A DNA stretch of 64,000 nucleotides from an uncultured Pelagibacteraceae bacterium (GTDB lineage Bacteria; Pseudomonadota; Alphaproteobacteria; Pelagibacterales; Pelagibacteraceae), in the NCBI GenBank assembly GCA_902592375.1, contig CACJEG010000003.1, positions 85,327 through 149,326 of the forward strand, read 5' to 3'. The notes beneath the pieces were generated by a model. That model was not told the origin of the DNA and did no database searches. It was given only the letters and a program-made list of their open reading frames with translations. This document shows positions 8,871 through 20,233 of the stretch, in pieces. A program made the position numbers and the translations under genes. Numbering within the stretch: the stretch's first letter is position 1; the number at the start of each line of letters is the position of its first letter.

Positions 8871-11597
8871 CTAATTCAGAGCACAATTAGGTCTATAGCA
8901 AGCTTTTTCTTTAATCTTCCAACAAATCGAACACTTTGATCCTTTTGCTTTTGAAGTGATTGCTGTCGTTTCTATATCATCTTCATAACTAACCTCTGCT
9001 TTTGAAGTAATACAAAGTTCGGAAAAATCTGTTTTTTCTGTAAGATTTTTTAATTTTTTATTTATATTTATTTTTAAATCTGCTTCTAAGCTTGATCCTA
9101 TTTCTTTACTCGCTCTTTTTTCTTCAATGCTTATATTGCAAGTATTTCTGATTTTAATTAATTCGATCCATTTTTTACTAAGTTTTTCATTTTTAAATTT
9201 ATCAGGCAATTCTGGAAATTTTTTAAGATGAATACTTTTTTGATCCTTAAATAATAACCTAAATATTTCTTCGGTAGTAAAAGACAATATAGGAGCAAAC
9301 CATTTTAAAAGAGCGTTTAAAATAATATTAAGTGTCAAAATTGTTGATTTTCTTTTTTTTGAGTCAATGGGATCGCAATAAAGATTATCTTTTCTAATAT
9401 CAAAGTAAAAGGAAGATAAATCAACGGTGCAAAAATTTAACAATTCTTTATACAAATTATGAAAATCGTAATTGCTAAAATATCTTTTAAAATTATTATT
9501 TAATATATAAATTTTATGCAACATTAACTGTTCTAACTCAGGAAATTCATCTATATTTAGTACTTCTAAATTTATTGTTTCAAAATTATCGTTTATATTT
9601 CCAAGCAAATATCTAAAAGTATTTCTAATTTTTCTGTAGGATTCGGCATGTTGATCTAGAATTGAATAATCAATTCTTAAATCCTCAGCATAATTAGATG
9701 ACGCTACCCAAATTCTTAAAATATCTGCACCATACTTTTTTAAGATGTCATCAGGTGCAATTACATTTCCTAATGATTTTGACATCTTTAATCCTTTACC
9801 ATCTACAACGAAACCATGAGATAAAATAGATTCAAATGGTGCTCTACCTCTAGTTCCACATGACTCTAATAATGATGAATGAAACCAACCCCTGTGTTGA
9901 TCAGATCCTTCCAAATACATTGATGCTGGCCATTTTAAGTCATCTCTTTTTTCTAATACAAATGAATGGGTTGAACCACTGTCGAACCAAACCTCAACAA
10001 TATCACTAAGTTTATCGTATTCAGCAGCTTTATATTTTTTTCCTAAAAATCGTTGGGGATCATCTGAAAACCAACAATCAGAACCCTCTTTTTGGTAAAT
10101 AGATGCAATATTATCTATAACCTCATCATCAGCTAAAATTTCTTTTGTTTTTTTATTTATAAAAATTGGAAGAGGTACTCCCCAAACTCTCTGTCTTGAA
10201 ACACACCAATCAGGTCTTGTTTCTATCATTGATTTTAATCTCTCTTTTCCTTTGCTTGGATAAAAAGTGGTTTCATCAATAGCTTTTAATGCTTTATCCC
10301 TTAATTTATGACTTTCCATTGAAATAAACCATTGTGGAGTGGCTCTATGTACAAGTGGAGCCTTGGACCTCCATGAGTGTGGATAAGAGTGAACCAACTC
10401 ACCTTTAAATAATAAATTTTTTTGCTCTTTAAGTTTTTCAATTACAACAGGATTTGCTTTAAAAATATGAATTCCTTCAAACAATTTCACATTGTTAGTA
10501 TATTTTCCATCTCCATCAACTGTTTCTATTGCTTTTATACCGTTATTCAAACAAAGATTAAAGTCATCAGGTCCGTGACTAGGTGCGCAGTGAACTATTC
10601 CAGTTCCTTGCTCAGTTGTTACAAATCTAGCCTCAAGCATTGGGATATCATGGTCATAACCAAGATTTAAGAAAGGGTGATTACAAATAGTATTAATAAA
10701 TTCTTTTCCTTTAAAGGTATGAATTTTTTTATAATTATTTAATTTACACTCTTTAACAACTGACTCTAGTAGAGCGTCTGCAATAACAATTTTTCTATTT
10801 TTAAAATCACTCTCGTCATTTATTTCTAATAATACATAATCAAGAGACTCGTTATATGCTAAAGCTTTATTGGCTGGAATTGTCCATGGTGTTGTTGTCC
10901 AAATAACTATTTCACTTCCAACTAAATCTTTTAAATTAGATGATTTCACTTTAAACGAAGTGTAAATTGTATCTGATTTATGATCTTGATATTCTACCTC
11001 AGCATCTGCAAGCGCAGTTTTTTCAACTGTTGACCATAACACAGGTTTAAAACCTCTATATAAACTTCCTTCCTTTAAAAATTTACCAAGCTCTCTTACA
11101 ATCTGAGCTTCTGCATTAAAGCTCATTGTTGAGTAATAATTTTCCCAATCCCCTACAACACCTAATCTTTTAAATTGAGTTTTGTGAACTTCAATCCACT
11201 TCTCAGCAAATGTTCTACATTCTTTTCTAAACTCTACTATTGGAACTTCGTTTTTGTTTTTTTTACTTTTTTTATACTGTTCCTCAATTTTCCATTCAAT
11301 TGGTAAGCCATGACAATCCCAACCTGGAACATAAATAGAATCTTTTCCATCCATTTGATGAAATTTTACAATTATATCTTTAAGAATTTTATTCAGAGCT
11401 GTCCCCATGTGAATATTTCCATTTGCATAAGGAGGACCATCATGTAGGATAAATTTTTCTCTTCCTTTACTTTCATTTCTTAATTCATCGTAAAGTTTTA
11501 TTTTTTTCCAATATTCAAGAATTTCTGGTTCTCTCGTAGGAAGGTTAGCTTTCATAGAAAAAGCTGTTTTTGGTAGATTTATTTGTGATTTAGTCAT
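8871..11597 (-). CDS. ileS: Isoleucyl-tRNA synthetase
   Basis: Class I synthetase charging tRNA-Ile, with an editing domain that removes Val-tRNA-Ile. Signatures are DGPPYANGNIHMGTALN (HIGH motif) near residue 53, TTTPWTIPAN in the CP1 editing domain, and KMSKSLGN (KMSKS) near 605. The C-terminus has a CSICWK...CYRPNC arrangement, a zinc-binding site. It is 908 residues long with a slightly shortened C-terminal end (the final CxxC spacing is compressed). The ATG overlaps the ribF stop (ATGA), and lspA follows 2 bp after it. The assignment is certain. Confidence 0.97.
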   Translation of the reverse strand: MTKSQINLPKTAFSMKANLPTREPEILEYWKKIKLYDELRNESKGREKFILHDGPPYANGNIHMGTALNKILKDIIVKFHQMDGKDSIYVPGWDCHGLPIEWKIEEQYKKSKKNKNEVPIVEFRKECRTFAEKWIEVHKTQFKRLGVVGDWENYYSTMSFNAEAQIVRELGKFLKEGSLYRGFKPVLWSTVEKTALADAEVEYQDHKSDTIYTSFKVKSSNLKDLVGSEIVIWTTTPWTIPANKALAYNESLDYVLLEINDESDFKNRKIVIADALLESVVKECKLNNYKKIHTFKGKEFINTICNHPFLNLGYDHDIPMLEARFVTTEQGTGIVHCAPSHGPDDFNLCLNNGIKAIETVDGDGKYTNNVKLFEGIHIFKANPVVIEKLKEQKNLLFKGELVHSYPHSWRSKAPLVHRATPQWFISMESHKLRDKALKAIDETTFYPSKGKERLKSMIETRPDWCVSRQRVWGVPLPIFINKKTKEILADDEVIDNIASIYQKEGSDCWFSDDPQRFLGKKYKAAEYDKLSDIVEVWFDSGSTHSFVLEKRDDLKWPASMYLEGSDQHRGWFHSSLLESCGTRGRAPFESILSHGFVVDGKGLKMSKSLGNVIAPDDILKKYGADILRIWVASSNYAEDLRIDYSILDQHAESYRKIRNTFRYLLGNINDNFETINLEVLNIDEFPELEQLMLHKIYILNNNFKRYFSNYDFHNLYKELLNFCTVDLSSFYFDIRKDNLYCDPIDSKKRKSTILTLNIILNALLKWFAPILSFTTEEIFRLLFKDQKSIHLKKFPELPDKFKNEKLSKKWIELIKIRNTCNISIEEKRASKEIGSSLEADLKININKKLKNLTEKTDFSELCITSKAEVSYEDDIETTAITSKAKGSKCSICWKIKEKACYRPNCALN

Positions 11598-12517
11598 TTA
11601 ATCTTCTTTGCAATATTTAAATCTTTTTTAATTTGTGCTTTTAATTGATTAACATTATTAAATTTTTTTTCTTTCCTAATAAACTTTAAAAACTCTACTG
11701 ATAAAAGTTTATTATAAAGATTTCCAGAAAAATTAAATAAATGAACTTCTAATAATATTTTTTTTTGATTAAATGTTGGTCTGTATCCAAGATTAGCAAT
11801 TCCTTTAAGATATTTATCACTATTTTTTCTCAAAATCTTGACGGCATAAACTCCTGGTTTTGCTAAAACATAATCACCGATGTCTATGTTGCAAGTTGGA
11901 AATCCAATTTTTTTTCCTACTTGTCTTCCCTTTTTCACCACTCCTTGTATCGCCCAGTTTCTTTTTAAAAGATTATTGGCTTTGTCCAATAGACCTTTTT
12001 CTAAAAGATTTCTTATTAAAGATGATGATACAATCTTTTTACTTTTTAGTAATGGTTCTGGTTTAACAACTTTATAATTAAACAATTGTTCGTATTTTTT
12101 TAATAACTTAACATTTCCTTCTCTTTTATTTCCAAACCTAAAATTATTGCTAACAAATATAAATTTAGAACTTAATTTTTTATTTAAAATCTGAGTAATA
12201 AAGTTTAACGCTTTAGTTTTTGAAAATTTTTTATCAAATTTTTTTGTAATAACAAAATCTACTTTTAAATTACTAAGTAATTTAATTTTTTGATCAATAT
12301 TAGAAAGTCTAAAATTTTTTAATTTTTTATTGAAAAACATTTTTGGCATTGGATCAAAATTTACAACACCAATCTTTAAATTATATTTTTTCTTATATGA
12401 TTTTGCTAATTGAAATAATTTTTGATGTCCTAAATGCAAACCATCAAAATTACCAATTAGAATAATTGATCCTTTGTGTAATTTTTTAATATTAAAATTT
12501 CTATAATGTTTTACCAT
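11594..12517 (-). CDS. ribF: Bifunctional riboflavin kinase / FAD synthetase
   Basis: Converts riboflavin to FMN and FMN to FAD in the cytosol. The N-terminal adenylyltransferase domain has GNFDGLHLGHQKLF (nucleotide-binding HxGH) near residues 22-35, and SSSLIRNLL is the second motif near 164. The C-terminal flavokinase domain contains KIGFPTCNID and PGVYAVKIL. At 307 residues it is typical. It overlaps ileS by 4 bp and the upstream HAD gene by 7 bp, a standard ribF-ileS-lspA cluster. FAD from this enzyme would serve XdhA and the FAD oxidoreductase elsewhere in the window. Confidence 0.94.
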   Translation of the reverse strand: MVKHYRNFNIKKLHKGSIILIGNFDGLHLGHQKLFQLAKSYKKKYNLKIGVVNFDPMPKMFFNKKLKNFRLSNIDQKIKLLSNLKVDFVITKKFDKKFSKTKALNFITQILNKKLSSKFIFVSNNFRFGNKREGNVKLLKKYEQLFNYKVVKPEPLLKSKKIVSSSLIRNLLEKGLLDKANNLLKRNWAIQGVVKKGRQVGKKIGFPTCNIDIGDYVLAKPGVYAVKILRKNSDKYLKGIANLGYRPTFNQKKILLEVHLFNFSGNLYNKLLSVEFLKFIRKEKKFNNVNQLKAQIKKDLNIAKKIK

Positions 12518-13329
12518 TTTAAATCTGATTGAATAAAATTAACTATCGCTTCATACTCTTTTGAAACATCTTGAATACCTTTATTTTTTATTTCATTTCT
12601 ATGTATTCCATTACTAATTAATAAAGAATCATAATTTAAAAGATTTGCACCTTTAATATCGGTATTTAAATTATCACCAATCGCTAATATTTTCTTATTT
12701 TTATTATTAATTGACTGATTATAAACCTCTGGATGGGGTTTTCCAAAATATACTACTTCTCCACCCATTTTTTCAAAAACCATTGCGACAGAACCTGCGC
12801 ATAACTCTCTAACTTCACCACGATCAACAATTAAATCTGGATTTGTGCAAATCATTTTTTTGGTAATATGTTTTTCAAGTAAATCTTTATAAAATTTTAA
12901 ATCCTTATCATGATCATCAAATAATCCTGTACACAATAAATATTCACTATCACTAATATCTTCACACTTATTTTTCTCAAATAAATAAAATAAATCAAAA
13001 TCCCTTGGTGGACCTATGTGATAAAACTTTTTCGATAAGTACGATTTTTTCAAATAATTTAGAGCTGCCTCTCCTGAGGTAAATACGTGATCTCTGAGTA
13101 CTTTATCCATGCCCATCTTTTCTAAAAAATTTTGAACAGTTTTATTTGGTCTTGGGGCGTTTGTTAAAAGTACTAACATTTTCTTTTTTTTTAATAGTTC
13201 GTTCAAAACAACTATTGCCTTTTCATGAAGATTAACCCCATTATGAACAACACCCCATAAGTCTATATAAAAAAGATCATAATTATCAGCAATTGATTGT
13301 AAGCCATTAAAATCTAAATTTTTGGTCAT
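12511..13329 (-). CDS. HAD-superfamily class IIA hydrolase (NagD-like, TIGR01459 type)
   Basis: Probable phosphatase of the NagD/pyridoxal-phosphatase-like branch. Motif I is FYIDLWGVVHNG, with DxW in place of DxD as is usual in the alphaproteobacterial subfamily. Motif II is LLTNAPRP, and motifs III/IV are KPHPEVYNQS and ILAIGDNLNTDIKGA. At 272 residues the length is normal. It is the first gene of the leftward run leading to ribF-ileS-lspA and diverges from groES. The tryptophan replacing the general acid/base aspartate leaves the catalysed reaction uncertain. No substrate is suggested by the sequence. Confidence 0.82.
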   Translation of the reverse strand: MTKNLDFNGLQSIADNYDLFYIDLWGVVHNGVNLHEKAIVVLNELLKKKKMLVLLTNAPRPNKTVQNFLEKMGMDKVLRDHVFTSGEAALNYLKKSYLSKKFYHIGPPRDFDLFYLFEKNKCEDISDSEYLLCTGLFDDHDKDLKFYKDLLEKHITKKMICTNPDLIVDRGEVRELCAGSVAMVFEKMGGEVVYFGKPHPEVYNQSINNKNKKILAIGDNLNTDIKGANLLNYDSLLISNGIHRNEIKNKGIQDVSKEYEAIVNFIQSDLKW

Positions 13330-13396
13330 ATTTTAAGGTATAAACCATAAAATCCCGAATTTACTAGCAATATTAATATCCTAAAGATTTTCTGAT

Positions 13397-13428
13397 CTTG
13401 AAATAGACGGTGAAATATCTATATGAAG
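13397..13428 (+). promoter_or_regulatory. Candidate RpoH (heat-shock) promoter for groESL
   Basis: CTTGAAA at 13397-13403 is followed, 17 bp after the CTTG, by TCTATATGAAG at 13418-13428. This resembles the alphaproteobacterial heat-shock pattern CTTG-N17/18-CYTATNTNNG. The hsp20 gene has the same spacing and a nearly identical second box (see 32277-32307), which strengthens both calls. The groES start lies about 33 bp downstream. I see no CIRCE-type inverted repeat in this gap. Confidence 0.6.
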
Positions 13429-13461
13429 CTCATATTTATAAAGATTTATTAAGGAGAATTT

Positions 13462-13752
13462 ATGAAGTTTAAACCGTTACATGACAGAGTTTTAATTGAA
13501 GTATTAGATGGCAGTGAAAAAACTGCTGGAGGAATAATTATCCCTGACACAGCTCAAGAAAAACCTCAAGAAGGAAAAGTTGTTGCTGTAGGTGGTGGTG
13601 CAAAAACTGAAGATGGAAAAATAATTCCAATGGATGTTAAGGTTGGTGATAAAGTTTTATTTGGCAAATGGTCAGGAACTGAAGTCAAAATTAATGGTAA
13701 AGAATACAGCATAATGAAAGAGTCTGACATTATGGGTATTTCAGGTAAGTAA
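13462..13752 (+). CDS. groES: Co-chaperonin GroES (Hsp10)
   Basis: Heptameric lid of the GroEL folding chamber. The 96 residues show the whole family pattern: [11 protein letters not shown], the mobile loop with [24 protein letters not shown], and [18 protein letters not shown] clear Shine-Dalgarno AAGGAG at 13451-13456 precedes the ATG. It is cotranscribed with groEL, whose ATG lies 22 bp further on. The GroESL genes use visibly more GC-containing codons than their neighbours, as expected for highly expressed genes. Assignment is certain. Confidence 0.98.
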   Translation: MKFKPLHDRVLIEVLDGSEKTAGGIIIPDTAQEKPQEGKVVAVGGGAKTEDGKIIPMDVKVGDKVLFGKWSGTEVKINGKEYSIMKESDIMGISGK

Positions 13753-13762
13753 TTTAATTTAA

Positions 13763-15436
<1,674 letters not shown>

Positions 15437-15485
15437 TACGTTTCCATTTAGAGAACACTCTAAAACATAAACTCAACAAAATTAG

Positions 15486-15520
15486 AACCCCCTGGAACGA
15501 AAGTTTCGGGGGTTTTTTTT
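15486..15520 (+). terminator. Rho-independent terminator after groEL
   Basis: AACCCCC-t-GGAAC-GAAA-GTTTC-GGGGGTT followed by a run of eight T. The stem is a 5-bp GC block plus a 5-bp inner stem closed by a GAAA tetraloop, with one bulged T. This is by far the most GC-rich hairpin in the region and lies 50 bp after the groEL stop. Confidence 0.93.
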
Positions 15521-15542
15521 AGGAACAAATTGTATTATTTTT

Positions 15543-17573
15543 TCATTCATTTTCTATTTTTTTTATTATATCCATAATTAAATTATTTATCATTTCGGCA
15601 CCTTTTAGGGATGGATGATCATCATCAGAATAAAATATATTTTCCTCATCATGAGTTACGCATCTACCTTTAATAACAGTATTACAAAATAATTTGTGAG
15701 GGTAAACTCTATAAATATTTTTATTTATTAAACTGTCTAGGAGATTAAATGAACTTTTGGTTCTATCAACATAAACACTATAAGAAGTTGTTAAATAATC
15801 ATTTTCCATCTCATTGCCCTTTTTACGATATTTTTTTATTATTTCATTGGGCACAGAATAACCTACCTCAGGTATTGGATAAACAATTATAACTTTATTG
15901 TTATTTTTTAAAATATCGGAAACAAAGTTTCTTAAAGAATTTTCTATTTCACTTTTATTTAATTTATAATCAAATTTATTTCCTTCTTTTCCACCAGTTT
16001 CAATGTATCCTTCTTTATTATCGAAATATAGCTCTGTTAAATATAAGGGAAATCTTCCTGCAATAATAACTATTGAATTTGTCGTTTTTTTAAAAAATTT
16101 ATTTTCTTGATTTAAAGTTTCATTATTACAAAATTTATGTTTTTTATTAGTAAATCTATTAACATAATTAACATCTCTAAAGTTAAAACAAGTTTTATAA
16201 GTTGTTATGAAATTATAATCTTTATTTTGTAATTTTTTGTATAAATCAAATGATAAAGATCCAGCATGACTATCACCAAATAAAATAATTTTGCTATTTT
16301 TTTCATTGAAAAATTCACATGGTTTTTTACTATTCATGCATGTTCCGTTATAATCTTTAGTATTAATTTTAGGCTTTAGCTTGCCCCAGGGATTTTCAAC
16401 ATCAATTGACGATAATAATATTTGAGGGAACCTATTTTTGAAACCATTTTTTATAATATTTAAAGTATTAAAACTTACTAATATAAAAATAAAAAGTAAT
16501 ATGATATAAACTAATATATTCATTTTATTTTTTTTATCTCGCGCAGGTTTCTCAATTAAAAAATAGCTTAACAAGGATAATATGATTATTAAAACTATAC
16601 ACTCTAACTTTTCATATTCTGAGATGTTAAAATTTTTAATTCTTGCAAATGCAAAAACTGGATAATGCCAAAGATATAAAGAATATGAAATTAAGCCAAT
16701 TCCAACAATAAACTTTGTTGAAAGGATCTTTGTAATTAATTCATCTCTCTTTGAAAACCATATAATTAAACAAACACCTAAGACTGGTGATAATGTGTAA
16801 ATAGATGGATGAAACCTATCATCAAAAAAAATAATTGCATGAATGATCAAGATCAATCCAATGGTAGGCAAAATTAAACCTAGCCTATTGTTTCTGTTTC
16901 TATATCCAAGTTTAATTTCAAAATATGATAAAATTGAACCTGCTAACAATTCCCAACCTCTTGATGTTAAATTATAAAAATTAAATGAAGGATGATTTTT
17001 ATTGCCCCAATCGGCTAAACCTAAACTAATAATAAATCCAAATATTAAAATAAAAATTAAATATTTTTTAAAATATTTAAATGAAACCAAAAAGACTATT
17101 GGAAATAATATATAAAATTGTTCTTCAATGGATAGAGACCAGGTATGTAAAAATGGTTTTAACAGTTCACTTTCAGCACCATAACGACCACCTGAATACC
17201 AGAAATAAAAATTTGAGCTAAATCCAATTGAATAAAGAATGGATTTTGAAAAATCTATGAAAATAGTTGGTCTCATATATAACCAAGCAAATGGAAGAGA
17301 TGCCAACATTACAAATAACAAAGCAGGCAGTATTCGTCTTATTCTTCTTTCATAAAAATTCTTAAAAGAAAATGAACCCTTTATAAATAGTTCTTTAAAA
17401 ATAATTGATGAAATTAAATAACCAGATATCACAAAAAATATATCAACTCCTATAAACCCACCCTTAAAAGATTTATGGCCTAATATATTTATTTGAGAGT
17501 GATACAGAATCACCGCAATAACTGCGACTCCTCTTAAACCATCTATCTCTGGGCGATAAGTAAGTTTCATCAA
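15543..17573 (-). CDS. OafA/YrhL-type membrane acyltransferase with C-terminal SGNH domain
   Basis: Probable O-acetyltransferase that decorates a cell-surface glycan. Residues 1 to about 375 form an acyltransferase-3 domain of about ten helices, with YRPEIDGLRGVAVI, the histidine in LYHSQI, GVDIFFVISGYLI and YERRIRRILPALL. Residues about 420-676 form a periplasmic SGNH domain with GDSHAGS near 433 and a catalytic Asp/His in SDDDHPSLKG near 650. At 676 residues it has the usual fused architecture. It stands alone between groEL (convergent) and typA (divergent). The natural acceptor, perhaps LPS or another surface sugar, is not indicated by neighbours. Confidence 0.85.
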   Translation of the reverse strand: MMKLTYRPEIDGLRGVAVIAVILYHSQINILGHKSFKGGFIGVDIFFVISGYLISSIIFKELFIKGSFSFKNFYERRIRRILPALLFVMLASLPFAWLYMRPTIFIDFSKSILYSIGFSSNFYFWYSGGRYGAESELLKPFLHTWSLSIEEQFYILFPIVFLVSFKYFKKYLIFILIFGFIISLGLADWGNKNHPSFNFYNLTSRGWELLAGSILSYFEIKLGYRNRNNRLGLILPTIGLILIIHAIIFFDDRFHPSIYTLSPVLGVCLIIWFSKRDELITKILSTKFIVGIGLISYSLYLWHYPVFAFARIKNFNISEYEKLECIVLIIILSLLSYFLIEKPARDKKNKMNILVYIILLFIFILVSFNTLNIIKNGFKNRFPQILLSSIDVENPWGKLKPKINTKDYNGTCMNSKKPCEFFNEKNSKIILFGDSHAGSLSFDLYKKLQNKDYNFITTYKTCFNFRDVNYVNRFTNKKHKFCNNETLNQENKFFKKTTNSIVIIAGRFPLYLTELYFDNKEGYIETGGKEGNKFDYKLNKSEIENSLRNFVSDILKNNNKVIIVYPIPEVGYSVPNEIIKKYRKKGNEMENDYLTTSYSVYVDRTKSSFNLLDSLINKNIYRVYPHKLFCNTVIKGRCVTHDEENIFYSDDDHPSLKGAEMINNLIMDIIKKIENE

Positions 17574-17665
17574 TTATCTAAATATCAGAAAAAAACATTT
17601 AATTTTAAAAAAAGATTAATAAATTCAATATTTTAAAAAAATTTTCAAGCCAGTTATGAGTTTTT

Positions 17666-17694
17666 TTGAGTTTTAATATCCTTTTAAATATGTA
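17666..17694 (+). promoter_or_regulatory. Candidate sigma-70-type promoter for typA
   Basis: TTGAGT at 17666-17671, a 17-bp spacer, then TATGTA at 17689-17694, about 15 bp before the typA ATG. Both hexamers match four of six consensus positions. AT-rich background makes chance matches likely, so confidence is low. This is the most promoter-like part of the 136-bp divergent gap 17574-17709, in which I see nothing else. Confidence 0.35.
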
Positions 17695-17709
17695 TAAGAG
17701 CCAGAATTT

Positions 17710-19536
17710 ATGAATAATAATATCAGAAACATCACAATCATAGCCCATGTTGATCATGGTAAAACTACTCTAATTGACAATTTAATGAAACAAAGTGGTT
17801 CATTTAGAGATAATGAAATTATTGAAGAAAGATTAATGGACTCTGGTGAGCTTGAAAAAGAAAGAGGAATTACAATTTTAGCTAAACCAGCTTCAATAAA
17901 TTGGAACAATTCAAGAATAAATATAATTGATACCCCAGGCCATAGAGATTTTGCTGCAGAAGTTGAAAGAGTTTTAAGTATGGCAGACGGAGCACTGTTA
18001 TTAATTGACTCTGCAGAAGGTGTTATGCCTCAAACAAAATTTGTATTATCAAAAGCACTTAAACAAGGATTAAAGCCAATTGTTGTTATTAATAAATTAG
18101 ATAAAGCTGATCAGAGAGCTAATGAAGTTCTAGATGAAACATTTGATTTATTTGTTAGCTTAGATGCAAATGAAGAACAATTAGATTTTCCAGTTCTGTA
18201 CGCAAGTGGAAGATCAGGTTGGGCTGATCATGAAGTTGATGGTCCAAGAGAAAATTTAAATCCTCTATTAGATTTAATTGTTGATCATGTGAAACCTGCT
18301 GAACTTGATAAAACTAAACCTTTTGCAATGTTATCAACACTGCTTTATGCAGATAGTTTTTTAGGAAGAAGTTTAGTTGGAAGAATTACTCAAGGCACTG
18401 CGAAAGCTAATCAATCTATAAAAGCAATTAATTTAAATGGTGAAAAAGTTGATGAAGGAAAGTTAACAAAAATTTTTAGATATGAAGGAACAAAAAAAGT
18501 TCCAATAGATGTTGGCGAGGCTGGAGATATTGTAGTTATTGCTGGGTTAGAAAAAGCAAACGTTGCCGATACAATATGTGACCTAGAGGTAAATGAACCA
18601 ATTCCCGCTACACCGATAGATCCTCCTACAATGTCAATTACAATTACTGTAAATACTTCACCTTTGGCTGGAACTGAAGGTAAAAAATTAACCAGCACGC
18701 AAATACGAGATAGATTATTTCAAGAGGCACAAAATAATGTTGGTATTACGTTTTCAGAAAACGAAGGTAAAGACTCTTTTGTTGTAAGCGGTAGAGGTGA
18801 GTTAATGTTAGAAATTCTTCTAACTCAAATGAGAAGAGAGGGTTTTGAAATGACAGTAAGCCCTCCGAAAGTATTATATAAAATTGATCAAAGTGGAAAT
18901 AAACTTGAGCCAATTGAGGAAATTACAATGGATCTTGATGAAGAATATTCATCAAAAGTTATAGATTCTATGAACAGAAGAAAAGGTAAACTAATAGAAT
19001 TAAAAGATACTGGAACTAACAAAAAAAGATTAATTTTTCATGCACCTACTAGAGGCTTAATGGGATACACAAGTAGATTTCTTACACTTACAAAAGGAAA
19101 TGGGGTGATCAACAGAATATTTCATAGCTATGGTCCTTATGAAGGAGAAATGGAAGGTAGAAGAAATGGAGCTTTAATCTCGATGGAACAAGGAAAAGCT
19201 GTTGCATTCGCAATCTTTAACTTACAAGCACGAGGAGAAATGTTTGTTACACATAACGACTCTGTTTATCCTGGAATGATCGTAGGTCTTTCACCTAAAC
19301 CAGGTGACATGATAATCAATGTTATGAAAGGTAAAAAGTTAACAAATATGAGAACTCAGGGCACAGATGAGAATGTTGTACTTACACCTGTAAGAAAAAT
19401 GTCAATTGCAGAACAATTAAGTATGCTTAATACAGATGAAGCTTTAGAGATAACTCCAGACTCATGTAGATTGAGAAAAGCAATTCTTGATCCACACGAA
19501 AGAAAGAAAAGCGAAAAAGCTTCAGCTGCAGCCTAA
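17710..19536 (+). CDS. typA: Ribosome-associated GTPase TypA/BipA
   Basis: Translational GTPase of the EF-G-like family linked to ribosome assembly and stress adaptation. The G1 motif AHVDHGKT is near residues 13-20, followed by RGITILAKP (G2), DTPGHRDF (G3) and NKLDKAD (G4). The C-terminal half contains SGRGELMLEILLTQMRREGFEM and the TypA-specific end GTDENVVLTPVRKMSIAEQL. At 608 residues it is full length. Its stop overlaps the convergent YczE-like gene by 4 bp. The assignment is certain. Confidence 0.96.
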   Translation: MNNNIRNITIIAHVDHGKTTLIDNLMKQSGSFRDNEIIEERLMDSGELEKERGITILAKPASINWNNSRINIIDTPGHRDFAAEVERVLSMADGALLLIDSAEGVMPQTKFVLSKALKQGLKPIVVINKLDKADQRANEVLDETFDLFVSLDANEEQLDFPVLYASGRSGWADHEVDGPRENLNPLLDLIVDHVKPAELDKTKPFAMLSTLLYADSFLGRSLVGRITQGTAKANQSIKAINLNGEKVDEGKLTKIFRYEGTKKVPIDVGEAGDIVVIAGLEKANVADTICDLEVNEPIPATPIDPPTMSITITVNTSPLAGTEGKKLTSTQIRDRLFQEAQNNVGITFSENEGKDSFVVSGRGELMLEILLTQMRREGFEMTVSPPKVLYKIDQSGNKLEPIEEITMDLDEEYSSKVIDSMNRRKGKLIELKDTGTNKKRLIFHAPTRGLMGYTSRFLTLTKGNGVINRIFHSYGPYEGEMEGRRNGALISMEQGKAVAFAIFNLQARGEMFVTHNDSVYPGMIVGLSPKPGDMIINVMKGKKLTNMRTQGTDENVVLTPVRKMSIAEQLSMLNTDEALEITPDSCRLRKAILDPHERKKSEKASAAA

Positions 19537-20180
19537 TCAAAAGTTTTATCAACTAAATAAAGTCCTAACGCAACACAAGGACCTATGCCAAATGCAAACA
19601 ATAATGTTCCAATCCCTACTGTTCCTCCTAAATACCATCCAATACTAACAACTGAAATTTCTAATGTTGCTCTTACAACAGCTATAGGAAAATTAGTTAA
19701 TTTTTGTAATCCTATCATAAGTCCATCTCTAGGGCCGGCTCCTAAATTTGATACTAAGTAAATACCCCCACCTATTCCAACTGTAATTACAGAAATTACA
19801 GCTAATAATAATTGATAAATATAATTTGATGGTGTTGGAACATATTTGATACAAAGATCAATCATAATTGCAATTATCAAAGCATTAAATATTGTACCCA
19901 TCCCTGGTTTTTGCCCGAGTGGAATCCATAAAATTAAAACAGCAATACTTATTAATAATGTAATAGTTCCAATACTTAAATTAATATTTAAGGAAATACC
20001 TTGGGCTAAAACACTCCAAGGAGAGGCTCCTGTGAATGAAACAATTAATAATCCTTCACCTAATCCAAATAAAGACAAACCAAAACATAAGAAAAAAAAT
20101 GTAGAAAACTTTGGTTTAAAATTAAATGGTTTTTCTGAGCTCCATTTTACTTTTGGAATTTTTTTTATTTTTAAAAACAT
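19533..20180 (-). CDS. YczE/YyaS/YitT-type integral membrane protein
   Basis: A 215-residue inner-membrane protein with about five or six helices. Family-like features are the repeated SFTGASPWSVLAQGIS and NLGAGPRDGLMIGLQ segments, which mark an internal duplication, and a GPCVALGLYLVDKTF ending. The family (COG2364) has no settled function. It was linked to regulation of lipopeptide export in Bacillus, which I do not transfer here. It lies convergent with typA (4-bp stop overlap) and divergent from the DUF6134 gene. Topology is visible; the role is unknown. Confidence 0.75.
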   Translation of the reverse strand: MFLKIKKIPKVKWSSEKPFNFKPKFSTFFFLCFGLSLFGLGEGLLIVSFTGASPWSVLAQGISLNINLSIGTITLLISIAVLILWIPLGQKPGMGTIFNALIIAIMIDLCIKYVPTPSNYIYQLLLAVISVITVGIGGGIYLVSNLGAGPRDGLMIGLQKLTNFPIAVVRATLEISVVSIGWYLGGTVGIGTLLFAFGIGPCVALGLYLVDKTFD

Positions 20181-20233
20181 AATTATAATAAGCTATATCT
20201 ATTAATGAAAAATTCTAATATTGTAATCAGCAA

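Noticed and set aside
11860-12077. Plus-strand ORFs of 68 and 65 aa inside ribF
   Set aside because: They lie wholly antisense to the flavokinase part of ribF and show no family features.
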